The notes under the pieces are model-generated. The model ran no database searches, was not told the DNA's origin, and worked only from the letters and a program-made list of their open reading frames with translations. DNA of 64,000 nt from WHTK01 sp965197795 (GTDB lineage: Bacteria; Chloroflexota; Dehalococcoidia; DSTF01; WHTK01), in contig OZ240228.1 of the NCBI GenBank assembly GCA_965197795.1, positions 744,001 through 808,000 on the forward strand, given 5' to 3'. The translations under genes and the position numbers were made by a program. The first letter of the stretch is position 1. Every line of letters starts with the position of its first letter. Shown here piece by piece: positions 15,373-23,016 of this stretch.

Positions 15373-16299
15373 CTACGTCGGTTTGCGAACGTGGCGCTCG
15401 AGCTCCGAGGCGTAGTGGCGGCCGACTTCTGAGCCGTGACTTCGGAGCCATTCTGTGACACTCTGGCGCCCGCGGGGTGGCTCGCTAGATACCAGCAATT
15501 CGCTCATCAGGCCGTCGAGCTCCTGCCGCGAGAGGATGACCTCGCCGACGGAACGATTCAGGCCATGAAGCGCCGCCAGGACTGCCCTGGGCGGTAGGTG
15601 AACTATGCGAGAGCGCCGGCCTATTGCCGTGGCGATGTCGCGCACCAGGGCCTCGAACGTCATGGTCTCCGGTCCGGCAGCGTCCAGCGTGATGTCATCA
15701 GTGGACAGGGCGGCGTCGGAGATTATTTCGCCGGTGTCATACAGAGTTACGGGCTGAACCCGGTAACGGCCGGAGCCCGGCATGGCGAAAACCGGGAAGC
15801 GGCGGAGAAGCCAGGCGATGTTGTTGACCAGGATGTCGTTGGTGCCAACCACCAGCGTCGGGCGGACGATTGCGTAAGAAAGGCCTGACTCGCGAACCAG
15901 CCTCTCTACCTCGGCTTTGCCACGGTAATAGTCGAGCGGTGAATCCAGAGCTACGTTGCTGACGCTGACGTGGACGACCCGGGAGACACCTGACTCACTC
16001 GCCGCTTGGAAGAGGATGCGGCTGTTCTCGATGGCGCGGCCGAATCCGGTTCCCACGTAGGGATATCGAACCCAGTAAGTATTTACGAAGAGGTCAGCTC
16101 CGTGCATTGCATCAGCCAGGCCCGCCATGTCTTCGAACTGAAGCGGGAATGGCTCGATCGGCCCACCAGGATCATGGACGGGTATCGTGCGATTGGTGAG
16201 TGTACGGATCGCGTAGCCACGCGCCAGGAGGCTGCCGGCCACCGCGCTACCAATGAAGCTGTAGGCCCCGGTAACGACGGCGGTTTTGCTCGCTGTCAC
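15373..16299 (-). CDS. NAD(P)-binding SDR / NDUFA9-like protein
   Basis: 308-residue atypical short-chain dehydrogenase. The nucleotide-binding turn is TGAYSFIGSAVAG (residues 10-22), replacing the usual TGATGFIG. It continues with VVHVSVSNVALDSPLDYYRGKAEVERLV, where the YxxxK pair (DYYRGK) is present, and SYAIVRPTLVVG. Related proteins include complex-I assembly or ubiquinone-biosynthesis SDRs. The GTG start is 23 nt after the upstream esterase, a likely two-gene operon. Confidence 0.75.
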   Translation of the reverse strand: MTASKTAVVTGAYSFIGSAVAGSLLARGYAIRTLTNRTIPVHDPGGPIEPFPLQFEDMAGLADAMHGADLFVNTYWVRYPYVGTGFGRAIENSRILFQAASESGVSRVVHVSVSNVALDSPLDYYRGKAEVERLVRESGLSYAIVRPTLVVGTNDILVNNIAWLLRRFPVFAMPGSGRYRVQPVTLYDTGEIISDAALSTDDITLDAAGPETMTFEALVRDIATAIGRRSRIVHLPPRAVLAALHGLNRSVGEVILSRQELDGLMSELLVSSEPPRGRQSVTEWLRSHGSEVGRHYASELERHVRKPT

Positions 16300-16322
16300 G
16301 CTTACGTCTTGCGGGACGCTGA

Positions 16323-17012
16323 CTACGGAGCCTTCGGCGGCAGCGTGCTCTGCAGCCAGGGAAGGAGGTCCTGGATAACCTCCCCGGTGATCGTGTGCGG
16401 CATGTCGTATTCGTGGTACTCCGGGGCGTAGCCTTGCGCTTCGAGGAAGGCCTTCGTCTCGAGGGCGGACGCGAGCGGGATCGTCGAGTCCTGGCGACCG
16501 TGGACCATGAAGATGGGCTGGGTGCGCTCGGCCGGTAGAGATTCGAGAATGGCGTCGGCGTCGCGGAAGAAGCCGGAGAGCACGACGAGCCCGGCGAAAG
16601 CCCCCGGCCGCAGGAGGCCGTAGCGCAGCGTTACACCGGCGCCCTGCGAGAAGCCGCCCAGGACGGCGTTACCCGGCATGGCGCCGGTCGCTTGTGCCAG
16701 CTCGGCGAAGCAGACGTCGAGCTTCTCATCGATCGTCGTGTTGTCGTTTTCGACGGGCACAACGCCCGGGCGGTCGGCGGACCAGCTGTAGCCGGTGCCG
16801 AACATGCCGAGGTCGACCTCGTAGGGTCCGTTGGGGAAAGCGAAGACGTAGCCGATGGGGTCAAGCGCATTGGCGATGGATGCGAGATCGTGCATGCCGG
16901 CGCCGAAGCCGTGCAGGACGACGACGAGCGGGAAGGAGCCGTCTGGCGTGAAGCCCTCCGGTTTGGCCAGAACGTAAGCCAGCGTCTTGCCCTGTATGAC
17001 CTCTGTGTCCAC
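16323..17012 (-). CDS. Alpha/beta-hydrolase, phospholipase/carboxylesterase family
   Basis: 229 residues: oxyanion region VVLHGFGAG (31-39), nucleophile elbow GGFSQGAG (about 118-125), Asp in HGRQDSTIPL (about 171) and His in the DMPHTI segment (about 204). It resembles bacterial carboxylesterases of the acyl-protein-thioesterase type. The GTG at 17012 is 6 nt after TATGCT and lacks a Shine-Dalgarno. Confidence 0.85.
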   Translation of the reverse strand: MDTEVIQGKTLAYVLAKPEGFTPDGSFPLVVVLHGFGAGMHDLASIANALDPIGYVFAFPNGPYEVDLGMFGTGYSWSADRPGVVPVENDNTTIDEKLDVCFAELAQATGAMPGNAVLGGFSQGAGVTLRYGLLRPGAFAGLVVLSGFFRDADAILESLPAERTQPIFMVHGRQDSTIPLASALETKAFLEAQGYAPEYHEYDMPHTITGEVIQDLLPWLQSTLPPKAP

Positions 17013-17018
17013 TAAGGC

Positions 17019-17024
17019 AGCATA
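17019..17024 (-). promoter_or_regulatory. -10 box for leaderless esterase gene
   Basis: TATGCT, then GCCTTA, then GTG at 17012. Confidence 0.45.
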
Positions 17025-17056
17025 TCAGGCAGCGCACGGTGCGGATGGCCCTGGAA

Positions 17057-17062
17057 TAGAAT
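17057..17062 (+). promoter_or_regulatory. -10 box in front of mini-ORF and methyltransferase
   Basis: TAGAAT ends 7 nt before an ATG at 17070 that opens a 16-codon ORF, not before the methyltransferase start itself. Confidence 0.45.
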
Positions 17063-17069
17063 TGCATCT

Positions 17070-17120
17070 ATGAGCGAGATCGACTCCAACGAGACGAAAC
17101 GTCTGACTGAAAATGACTGA
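17070..17120 (+). CDS. Leaderless 16-codon leader ORF
   Basis: Encodes MSEIDSNETKRLTEND. Its stop (17118-17120) overlaps the first codons of the methyltransferase (ATG 17113), giving an 8-nt overlap. It is placed exactly where a leaderless mRNA would begin. It may deliver ribosomes to the downstream gene by termination-reinitiation. Confidence 0.35.
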   Translation: MSEIDSNETKRLTEND

Positions 17121-17901
17121 CGACGTTCGTGAGTACTATGACCGGCTTGCTGGCGGCGAATGGGACCGTTTGGAGCTGCCGGTTCAACGCATAGAGTTCC
17201 TTAGCACTTTGCGTCTCATCGACAAGTACCTACCCGATGGCGGAAGGGCGTGCGACATCGGTGCCGGGCCGGGACGCTACGCCGTTGAGTTGATCCGGCG
17301 AGGCTTTGAAACGACGCTCATAGAGCCTGTCGATAACCTGCTTGAGCTGGCAAGAGCGAAGTTGGCGGATGAGGGCCTGGAAGCCCAAGCCCTGCACGTC
17401 GGCGACGCAAGACGACTGGACTACTTGCCGGATGCAAGTTTTGACGTGGTCCTGCTGATGGGGCCGCTTTATCATTTAGCATCGCGGAAGGATCGCATGA
17501 GGGCTCTGCGAGAGGCTTCGCGAATCCTAAAACGGGGCGGACGGGGCATCGTGGCGTACTTGAATGGATGGGGCCTAATCAAGACGGGGATTAGCGACTT
17601 TCCTTCTCGCTTCGAGAACGCCGCTTCCTTAAGCGAGATGTTCGGCGAATCGGGCATTGCGATCTGGTTCTGGTCAAATCCTGAGGATGCGTCGAAGGAG
17701 ATCGAAGCTGCGGGATTGTCTGTCGTGACGTATGCGGGAGCCGAAAGCTTCGCAAGCGGTATGGACCCGCTAATGGCGAAGCTAGCGACTGAGCATCCCG
17801 CCGGTTACGAGAACTTGGTACAGGCGGCTGTCCTGACTAGCGAATCGCCGCAGTATCGAGACGCGACAGACCATCTTCACTTTGTTGTGGAGAAGACCTG
17901 A
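17113..17901 (+). CDS. Class I SAM-dependent methyltransferase
   Basis: 262 residues: REYYDRLAGGEWDRLE at the N-terminus, motif I CDIGAGPGRYA (about 46-56), the acidic SAM-ribose residue in TTLIEPV, motif IV DVVLLMGPLYHL, and LKRGGRGIVAY. It looks like the small-molecule methyltransferases with an N-terminal YYDxxA tag. Substrate unknown. It has no convincing ribosome site of its own; a leaderless mini-ORF overlaps its start. Confidence 0.8.
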   Translation: MTDDVREYYDRLAGGEWDRLELPVQRIEFLSTLRLIDKYLPDGGRACDIGAGPGRYAVELIRRGFETTLIEPVDNLLELARAKLADEGLEAQALHVGDARRLDYLPDASFDVVLLMGPLYHLASRKDRMRALREASRILKRGGRGIVAYLNGWGLIKTGISDFPSRFENAASLSEMFGESGIAIWFWSNPEDASKEIEAAGLSVVTYAGAESFASGMDPLMAKLATEHPAGYENLVQAAVLTSESPQYRDATDHLHFVVEKT

Positions 17902-17936
17902 ATCTGCTGTCGACGCCAGCCGCGATCTGCCTCAAC

Positions 17937-18167
17937 TCACCGCTCGCGGCGGCGCAGCCCTCTAACGCGTGGGACAGCCCAGCGCAAGGCCCTCCAGCCG
18001 AGGAGCACGGCGGTGCCTCGCGCGCTGCCGATCAGGATGATCGGTAAGGCAACAGCAAGCCAAGTTGGTAGGTCCCATCCCTGGAGCCAGAAGACGAGCA
18101 ACGTGATGCCGGGCACCCCGATGCCCAGTATTACGGCGACGGCGAGAAGCGGTGGTCTCCTTCGCAC
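17937..18167 (-). CDS. Small two-helix membrane protein, end of heme operon
   Basis: 76 residues from a GTG start, 7 nt after the hemQ stop. Two hydrophobic helices (about 6-27 and 34-56) and a strongly basic C-terminal tail (RALRWAVPRVRGLRRRER). No family recognised. Its position makes it the fifth gene of the heme operon; a membrane anchor or scaffold role is only a guess. Confidence 0.6.
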   Translation of the reverse strand: MRRRPPLLAVAVILGIGVPGITLLVFWLQGWDLPTWLAVALPIILIGSARGTAVLLGWRALRWAVPRVRGLRRRER

Positions 18168-18174
18168 CGCGCTC

Positions 18175-18960
18175 TCAGCGCGCCGCGATCTGGCGCAGGA
18201 TGGCTTCGACGTCGGCCTTGGCGCAGGTGAACATTGGTGTGTCCCGCAGGGTGTAGAGGCTGGCCTCGGTATGGCGCAGGCGGCCGACGAGGTCGACGAA
18301 CTCCTGCGGGTGGTCGGAATCGAAGGACACGACGAATTCCTGGTCGTCGATCCCGTAGCTGTAGCTGGTGTTGATGCGGACGCCCTTGAACGGGAGCGCG
18401 GCGTTGATGTGCTCGTCCATCATGCCCTGCCGGGCGTGCGGCGAGAGGTTATACCACGCCCGCGTCTTGACGAACGGGTAGATGAAGAGGAAGTCGCCCT
18501 GTCCCGGCAGCAACTCCAGGCCTTGTCCGGAACCTTCGATGCGATTCACGTACTGTGAGCGCTTCTGCAACGAGAGGAAGCTATATGGGGTGTCGAGGTA
18601 GGCGCCCAACCCGGAGGCGTTGATCTCCGCCTGCATCTCCTGGAACAGGCAGACGTCGTGCGAGATGCGCCAGAGCATGAAGTCGCAGTCGCTACGGAGG
18701 CCGACCAGCGAGTAGGAGCGCAGGATGAAATCGTTACGCTCAGACCAACGCTGCGTCAGCGCGGCGAACTCGTTGGCAGCGGCCGCGCGTTCGTCGCGGG
18801 ACAGGCGCCGGAAAGCGGTATCGAGCTTGAAGAAGGCGTAGCTGAGGAACTGGCGGGGCTGGTGGTCCGCCTCGCGCTGGCTAACCTGGCCGCTGGGGTC
18901 GAGGTCGACCGTGCGCCGCGGCGCCATCGCCGGTGGAGTCTCGCTGCTGTGTTCCGTCAT
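18175..18960 (-). CDS. hemQ: HemQ-like coproheme decarboxylase (chlorite dismutase family)
   Basis: 261 residues. After a ~30-residue polar N-terminus comes a chlorite-dismutase fold. The segment YPFVKTRAWYNLSPHARQGMM followed by DEH matches the HemQ region holding the Tyr/Lys substrate contacts and the proximal His (about residue 176). The C-terminal part TEASLYTLRDTPMFT is also typical. HemQ oxidatively decarboxylates iron-coproporphyrin III to protoheme. The distal Arg of true chlorite dismutases is not evident. It overlaps the upstream aldo/keto reductase by 4 nt (ATGA). Confidence 0.85.
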   Translation of the reverse strand: MTEHSSETPPAMAPRRTVDLDPSGQVSQREADHQPRQFLSYAFFKLDTAFRRLSRDERAAAANEFAALTQRWSERNDFILRSYSLVGLRSDCDFMLWRISHDVCLFQEMQAEINASGLGAYLDTPYSFLSLQKRSQYVNRIEGSGQGLELLPGQGDFLFIYPFVKTRAWYNLSPHARQGMMDEHINAALPFKGVRINTSYSYGIDDQEFVVSFDSDHPQEFVDLVGRLRHTEASLYTLRDTPMFTCAKADVEAILRQIAAR

Positions 18961-19976
18961 CCTGCTTCGGCCTTTTCTGCGCCCGAGGGTTGCAGATCGA
19001 AATTGCGCTCGTACAGCGCCTGGATCTCAGCGTACTCCACGTCCGTCAGGGATGCCGCCGCGTCGTAGGTACAGAAGTCTTCGAGGCCCTGAACATCGTA
19101 GATGTTCGGCAGCACGGACGCGACGCAGGGTTCGTGCAGGATGAACTGCAAGGCGAGCTGGCCAATACTGCGGTTTCGAGTCAGATGATCGAGGCGATCG
19201 ATCTTGAGCAGACCGTCTTCCAGCCAGGCGCGACGCTTTTCGTTGGTCGTGACCCGCCAGTTCCGGTGGTCGCCTTCGGCGAACTCGGTCTCGCGGCGCA
19301 CGCTGCCATCGAGCAGGCCGGAGGAATGCGGCACGCGAACCAGTACGGAGGCCGCGTGACTGGACGCGACAGGGAAGATGCCGCGCCCCAGGCCCTGTTC
19401 GAGCAGGTTGTAGATGATCTGGGGCGATGCCGCGCGACGGCTGATCGCTCCGATGCCTTCGTCGATCTGGCGCGGGTCGATGGCCGGGCCGAGCGCGACA
19501 CCGAGAGCACCGACGAGCCCCTCTTCGCGGGCGCGTTCCAGCTCCGACCAGAGATCGTCGTTTTGGATCGCGTCGAGGCGTGGGTTATGGAGTTGATAGA
19601 GGTCCACGTGATCGGTGCCGAGGCGCCGCAGCGACTGCTCCAGAGCCTTACGCATGTAGGCCGGCGACCAGTCGTGCGGACGTTCTTGCTGGCCCTGGGA
19701 GGTTGGATGGTTGTAGATGTCGTAGCCAAACTTGGTCGCGATGACGATTTCGTCGCGATGGTCGCCAAGCGCCTCGTGCAGGATAGTCTCCGCGTTACCG
19801 CCGTCGTAGGTATCGGCCGTGTCAAAGAAGGTGACACCCAGCTCGAAGGCACGGCGCAGGAGATCGACGCCGGTTTCGCGGTCCTTCACGCCCCACCAGG
19901 TGGTGCCGACGGTCCAGACCCCGAATCCGATCGTGGAGACTTCGATATCGGCGCCGCGAATCGTGCGGTACTGCAT
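18957..19976 (-). CDS. Aldo/keto reductase in heme operon
   Basis: 339-residue TIM-barrel NADPH oxidoreductase: VSTIGFGVWTVG near the N-terminus, catalytic Asp in FFDTADTYDGGNAE (about 49-62), Lys in VIATKFGYD (about 82) and His in HVDLYQLHNP (about 120). The ATG at 19976 shares one base with the stop of the upstream gene (TGATG); a longer start at 20027 is less likely. What it reduces is unknown. Placement between two heme-synthesis genes hints at a role in tetrapyrrole or precursor redox chemistry. Confidence 0.85.
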   Translation of the reverse strand: MQYRTIRGADIEVSTIGFGVWTVGTTWWGVKDRETGVDLLRRAFELGVTFFDTADTYDGGNAETILHEALGDHRDEIVIATKFGYDIYNHPTSQGQQERPHDWSPAYMRKALEQSLRRLGTDHVDLYQLHNPRLDAIQNDDLWSELERAREEGLVGALGVALGPAIDPRQIDEGIGAISRRAASPQIIYNLLEQGLGRGIFPVASSHAASVLVRVPHSSGLLDGSVRRETEFAEGDHRNWRVTTNEKRRAWLEDGLLKIDRLDHLTRNRSIGQLALQFILHEPCVASVLPNIYDVQGLEDFCTYDAAASLTDVEYAEIQALYERNFDLQPSGAEKAEAG

Positions 19977-21112
19977 CAGGCGCTCTCCTTCATCGACTCC
20001 GGGTCTACGGCACGAGCCAGGCACCACTGCTCGTAGGCGGCGGGGAGGACTTCGGAAGGCTTGATCTCGCTGCGGCCACCCCAGAAAACGTTGGTGTAGG
20101 ACACCGGCATGGCGATCGAGGCGAGGTAGTCGTCCATTGCCTGCTTGTGCCGCAACAGCAGGTCTTTGTCCATGCCGTGCGCGACACCCATGATGTTCAC
20201 GTTACCAAACGCGGGCCCGCCGTCGCGCCAGTAGGCGTGGGTCAGGATTCCGTGACGGCCGATCTCGCGGCCCGCCTCGATCTCGCGGCCGGTGGGGACA
20301 GCCCAGTGGAACAGGGCGTTGTAGCGCGTGACGCGCTCGCCGGTGCTCAGCGGTTTGACGTGCTCCAGGAAGGTCGAGAAGCGTCCCATGAGCCCCATCG
20401 ATTCGAGTTCGCGGGCGGTGGCGACGAACGCCTCCAGCGTGAGACCACTCTGCAGGGCTCGCTCGCTCCAGATGTCACGAGTCAGTTCATCCGGGCCGAA
20501 GTCGCGTTTGAGCTCGGCGAGGACAGCCCACTGGCGTGGAGTCAGGCTGGCGACTTCCGTGCCAAGCGTCTCAGCCGGCGCATCGGCGCGATCCCCGGGT
20601 TCTAGCAGGCGTCGCCGGATATGGCCGACACCGAGGACGAAGAGGCGCTTCGCCGGCATGGCGTGGTAGCCGTCCGCCCCGACGCAAGACTGGAGGTACT
20701 CGCAGTGCCGCGAGAGGGAGAAGCCCTGCGGTACCTTGAGCGTCGTCCAGAGCCGATAGTCGTGGCCGGCGGCGTCCGGGTCGGTAGAGCGGAGCACAAC
20801 GTGGCCGGAGAATGGATCCTCGTGCACCATGAACTCGAAGGCTTCGTCTACTCGCGTTGTGGGTACCTTCCAGGCGACGAGCGCGCCGGCGGCCAGCCGC
20901 GTTGATGCTACCGTCTGGCGAACCCGGCGAATCGTTCCGGCGGCCAACATGGCCTGGATGCGCTCGATGACGTCCGCAACGGGCAACGACGCTCGCACCG
21001 AGATCTCGCCGAAGGGATCGACGTGGAATCCGGACAGCTGATCCTCCGAGACCGCGAGGATGGCCGCGTTGGTGGCGTCCTGCAGGGAGACGGGTGTCGT
21101 GTTAGTCGCCAT
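19976..21112 (-). CDS. Fused AsnC/Lrp-type siroheme-decarboxylase-like protein
   Basis: 378 residues made of two AsnC-like halves. Half one (about 1-175) ends with SGHVVLRSTDPDAAGHDYRLW; half two (about 185-370) repeats the pattern as LTHAYWRDGGP, NVNIMGVAHG and KQAMDDYL. The S/T-H-x-x-x-R ... N/Y ... pattern and VAWKVP/HWAVP strands are those of AhbA/AhbB and NirDL siroheme decarboxylases, which occur as heterodimers or fusions. The reaction is siroheme to didecarboxysiroheme. The ATG at 21112 overlaps hemA by 11 nt. A plain Lrp-type regulator is less likely given the duplicated ligand-binding half and context. Confidence 0.68.
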   Translation of the reverse strand: MATNTTPVSLQDATNAAILAVSEDQLSGFHVDPFGEISVRASLPVADVIERIQAMLAAGTIRRVRQTVASTRLAAGALVAWKVPTTRVDEAFEFMVHEDPFSGHVVLRSTDPDAAGHDYRLWTTLKVPQGFSLSRHCEYLQSCVGADGYHAMPAKRLFVLGVGHIRRRLLEPGDRADAPAETLGTEVASLTPRQWAVLAELKRDFGPDELTRDIWSERALQSGLTLEAFVATARELESMGLMGRFSTFLEHVKPLSTGERVTRYNALFHWAVPTGREIEAGREIGRHGILTHAYWRDGGPAFGNVNIMGVAHGMDKDLLLRHKQAMDDYLASIAMPVSYTNVFWGGRSEIKPSEVLPAAYEQWCLARAVDPESMKESA

Positions 21113-22202
21113 CGGCTGCCTCCCGCGATTCCTGGCCAAACAGATCAGCGAGCGCAGCCGCGAGCTCCTGGTCGCCGGACTGCCGCAGCCGCTGGGAAGG
21201 ACGGTGAAAAATCTGATTTACGAGTGTGCGGGTAATCGTGTCGAGCTTCTCGGGCGGAAGTTCAGGATGCAGCCGCAGCGAGCGCATCAGCTCGCGCTGG
21301 CGGATGAGCTCGACCTCTTCTCGCAGCGAGCCGAGGGGTGAGTTGGGCACGTCCGTGGCGAGCCGCGACTCGAGCAGCTCGTGCAGCCGAGTGTTGAGCT
21401 GGCCGCGCAGGGCCGCGTCAGGGCCTGACTCGCGCTGGACGGACAGAAGCGTCGCGAGCAGGAGGACCGGCGCCTCCAGGTCGTCCTTGAGGTTGCGTGG
21501 CGTGCCGAGGTCGACGGCCTGGCGGCGAACTGGCGGGAGCTCGGCGGCGCCCATTTGAGGCGCGGCGCGTCCGAGGCAGGTGACGAGGACGTCGGTGGCT
21601 GAGAGGTCGGGCAGCGCGCTGAAGGGCCGGTACTGGATCTCGGGCGGAAGCGGCGGTGGACGGCGTGCCACCAGCGTGGTGTGGAAACCGAGTGCGCGAG
21701 CGCGCTCCGCGACGCGACGTCCCATCGGGCCGCCGCCCACGACGAGGAGGCTGCCCGCGGGCTCTATGCCGGCGTGCTCGATGGCGAGGTCGAGCGCGTG
21801 GCCGGCGTGACGGTCGAACGAGGCCTCAGCACGAAGGCTCCGAGCAGCCGCGATCGCCGGCGCGATGAGCCGCCGTATTTCAGGTGGGGCGGCGCTGAAG
21901 GCCGTGCGGACCTGACCCAGGACTTCGGCCTCGCCAAGCACCAGGGACTCGAGGCCGGCGGCCAGCTTGCTCAGGTGGGCGAGAGCGCCGGCCCCCTGGT
22001 ACGACCGCGGCGCGAGATCGGCCCCGTCGCCGGACAGGGAGACGATCTCGTACCGCTGACAGGTCACGATGGGGATGCCCTCGCTCCATTCGAAGAGCGA
22101 GCCCACATCTGTCTCCAGGGCGAGGAGTTCCCTTGGTGAAAGAGACGCTGTCTCCCAGGCGTAGACGCGCAGGTTATCCAGGCTTGGCTGTGCTGCCCTC
22201 AC
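21102..22202 (-). CDS. hemA: Glutamyl-tRNA reductase-like protein
   Basis: First enzyme of C5 tetrapyrrole synthesis: Glu-tRNA(Glu) to glutamate-1-semialdehyde with NADPH. About 366 residues. The catalytic Cys48 is kept in VTCQRYEIV, although the usual TCNR is TCQR. GLESLVLGEAEVLGQV (the E-x-x-GQV segment) and the nucleotide loop LLVVGGGPMGRRVA follow. The GTG at 22202 has GGAGG 4 nt upstream; an upstream start at 22238 adds 12 residues of weak character. It heads the overlapping heme operon. Confidence 0.8.
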   Translation of the reverse strand: MRAAQPSLDNLRVYAWETASLSPRELLALETDVGSLFEWSEGIPIVTCQRYEIVSLSGDGADLAPRSYQGAGALAHLSKLAAGLESLVLGEAEVLGQVRTAFSAAPPEIRRLIAPAIAAARSLRAEASFDRHAGHALDLAIEHAGIEPAGSLLVVGGGPMGRRVAERARALGFHTTLVARRPPPLPPEIQYRPFSALPDLSATDVLVTCLGRAAPQMGAAELPPVRRQAVDLGTPRNLKDDLEAPVLLLATLLSVQRESGPDAALRGQLNTRLHELLESRLATDVPNSPLGSLREEVELIRQRELMRSLRLHPELPPEKLDTITRTLVNQIFHRPSQRLRQSGDQELAAALADLFGQESREAADGD

Positions 22203-22371
22203 ATGGCCTCCGGGAATTCGCTCAAATCTCCGCTTCAAGCGATCAATTCATAAGATTCTAAGTTGGACTTTAGCTAAGGGTCTACGGCACTTTGCCAAGG
22301 TATGAGGAGATTTGCCGACATGCCAGCGTCCAAATTTCTCGATAAGGATAGCGGCGGCGGCAGGCATGAAG

Positions 22372-22447
22372 TGGCGTCCCTGGAGGGATTCGAACCCCCG
22401 ACCCGCCGCTTAGAAGGCGGCCGCTCTTTCCTCTGAGCTACAGGGAC
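22372..22447 (-). tRNA. tRNA-Arg (anticodon TCT)
   Basis: Reverse strand cloverleaf: acceptor GTCCCTG/CAGGGAC, D-arm TAGCTCAGAGGAAAGAGCG, anticodon stem GCCGC/GCGGC with loop CTTCTAA (anticodon TCT), T-arm GGGGG-TTCGAAT-CCCTC, discriminator G at 22375 and an encoded CCA (22374-22372). It reads AGA codons. Confidence 0.95.
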
Positions 22448-22460
22448 GCGTGAGGGCCGG

Positions 22461-22958
22461 CTAGGCCGCCAGTGCGGCCTGGCGTCTGGTGCGCACCTTG
22501 TAGAGTCGGCCGTTGCCGCGCGGCTCGATGGACACGATCTCGGTGCCGACGAGGTCAGCGCACGTGGTGAGATGGCGCTGAATGAGACGTCCGAGTGGCT
22601 GAGCCACGATTACCGCAACCATCGAGGCGAGGATGGCGCGACTGACGCGATCCTTGCTGCCGCCGCCTGATGTGACCGCCAGCGTCGACAGGCCGGCGAG
22701 GACGCCGGTCGTCGCGATGTTCGTGCCGCAATGCGGCGTTACGGCCCAAAAGGCTTCGCCACGCTGCAGGCGCGTCAGCGCTTCCTGCGCGCACTGGCCG
22801 AGCATCTCAGCGGGGATGTCGCCGTAGAGGAAAAAACCGTCCGCTGAGGCGCGGCCGACGACCCGGATGTCTGGGCCCATGCGTCCCAGCAGCAGCGAGA
22901 CGGTGGCGTGCTCCAGCGCGTGATTGCGACGGATGTTGGTGATGTATTCGCTCAGCAT
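22461..22958 (-). CDS. DUF6391-like membrane protein
   Basis: 165 residues beginning MLSEYITNIRRNHALEHATV, the RRNHALEHAT signature I associate with DUF6391 of Chloroflexota and cyanobacteria. There are two hydrophobic stretches (about 85-105 and 113-128). AVTPHCGTNIATTG in the middle holds a conserved-looking H-C pair. Function unknown. TATACT lies 9 nt before the ATG, so at most a very short leader. Confidence 0.6.
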   Translation of the reverse strand: MLSEYITNIRRNHALEHATVSLLLGRMGPDIRVVGRASADGFFLYGDIPAEMLGQCAQEALTRLQRGEAFWAVTPHCGTNIATTGVLAGLSTLAVTSGGGSKDRVSRAILASMVAVIVAQPLGRLIQRHLTTCADLVGTEIVSIEPRGNGRLYKVRTRRQAALAA

Positions 22959-23016
22959 TCTGAAGTCAGTATAGCGCCGTAGACGTGCCGTGCCGCTCAG
23001 GGTTTCTCAGTACGGG

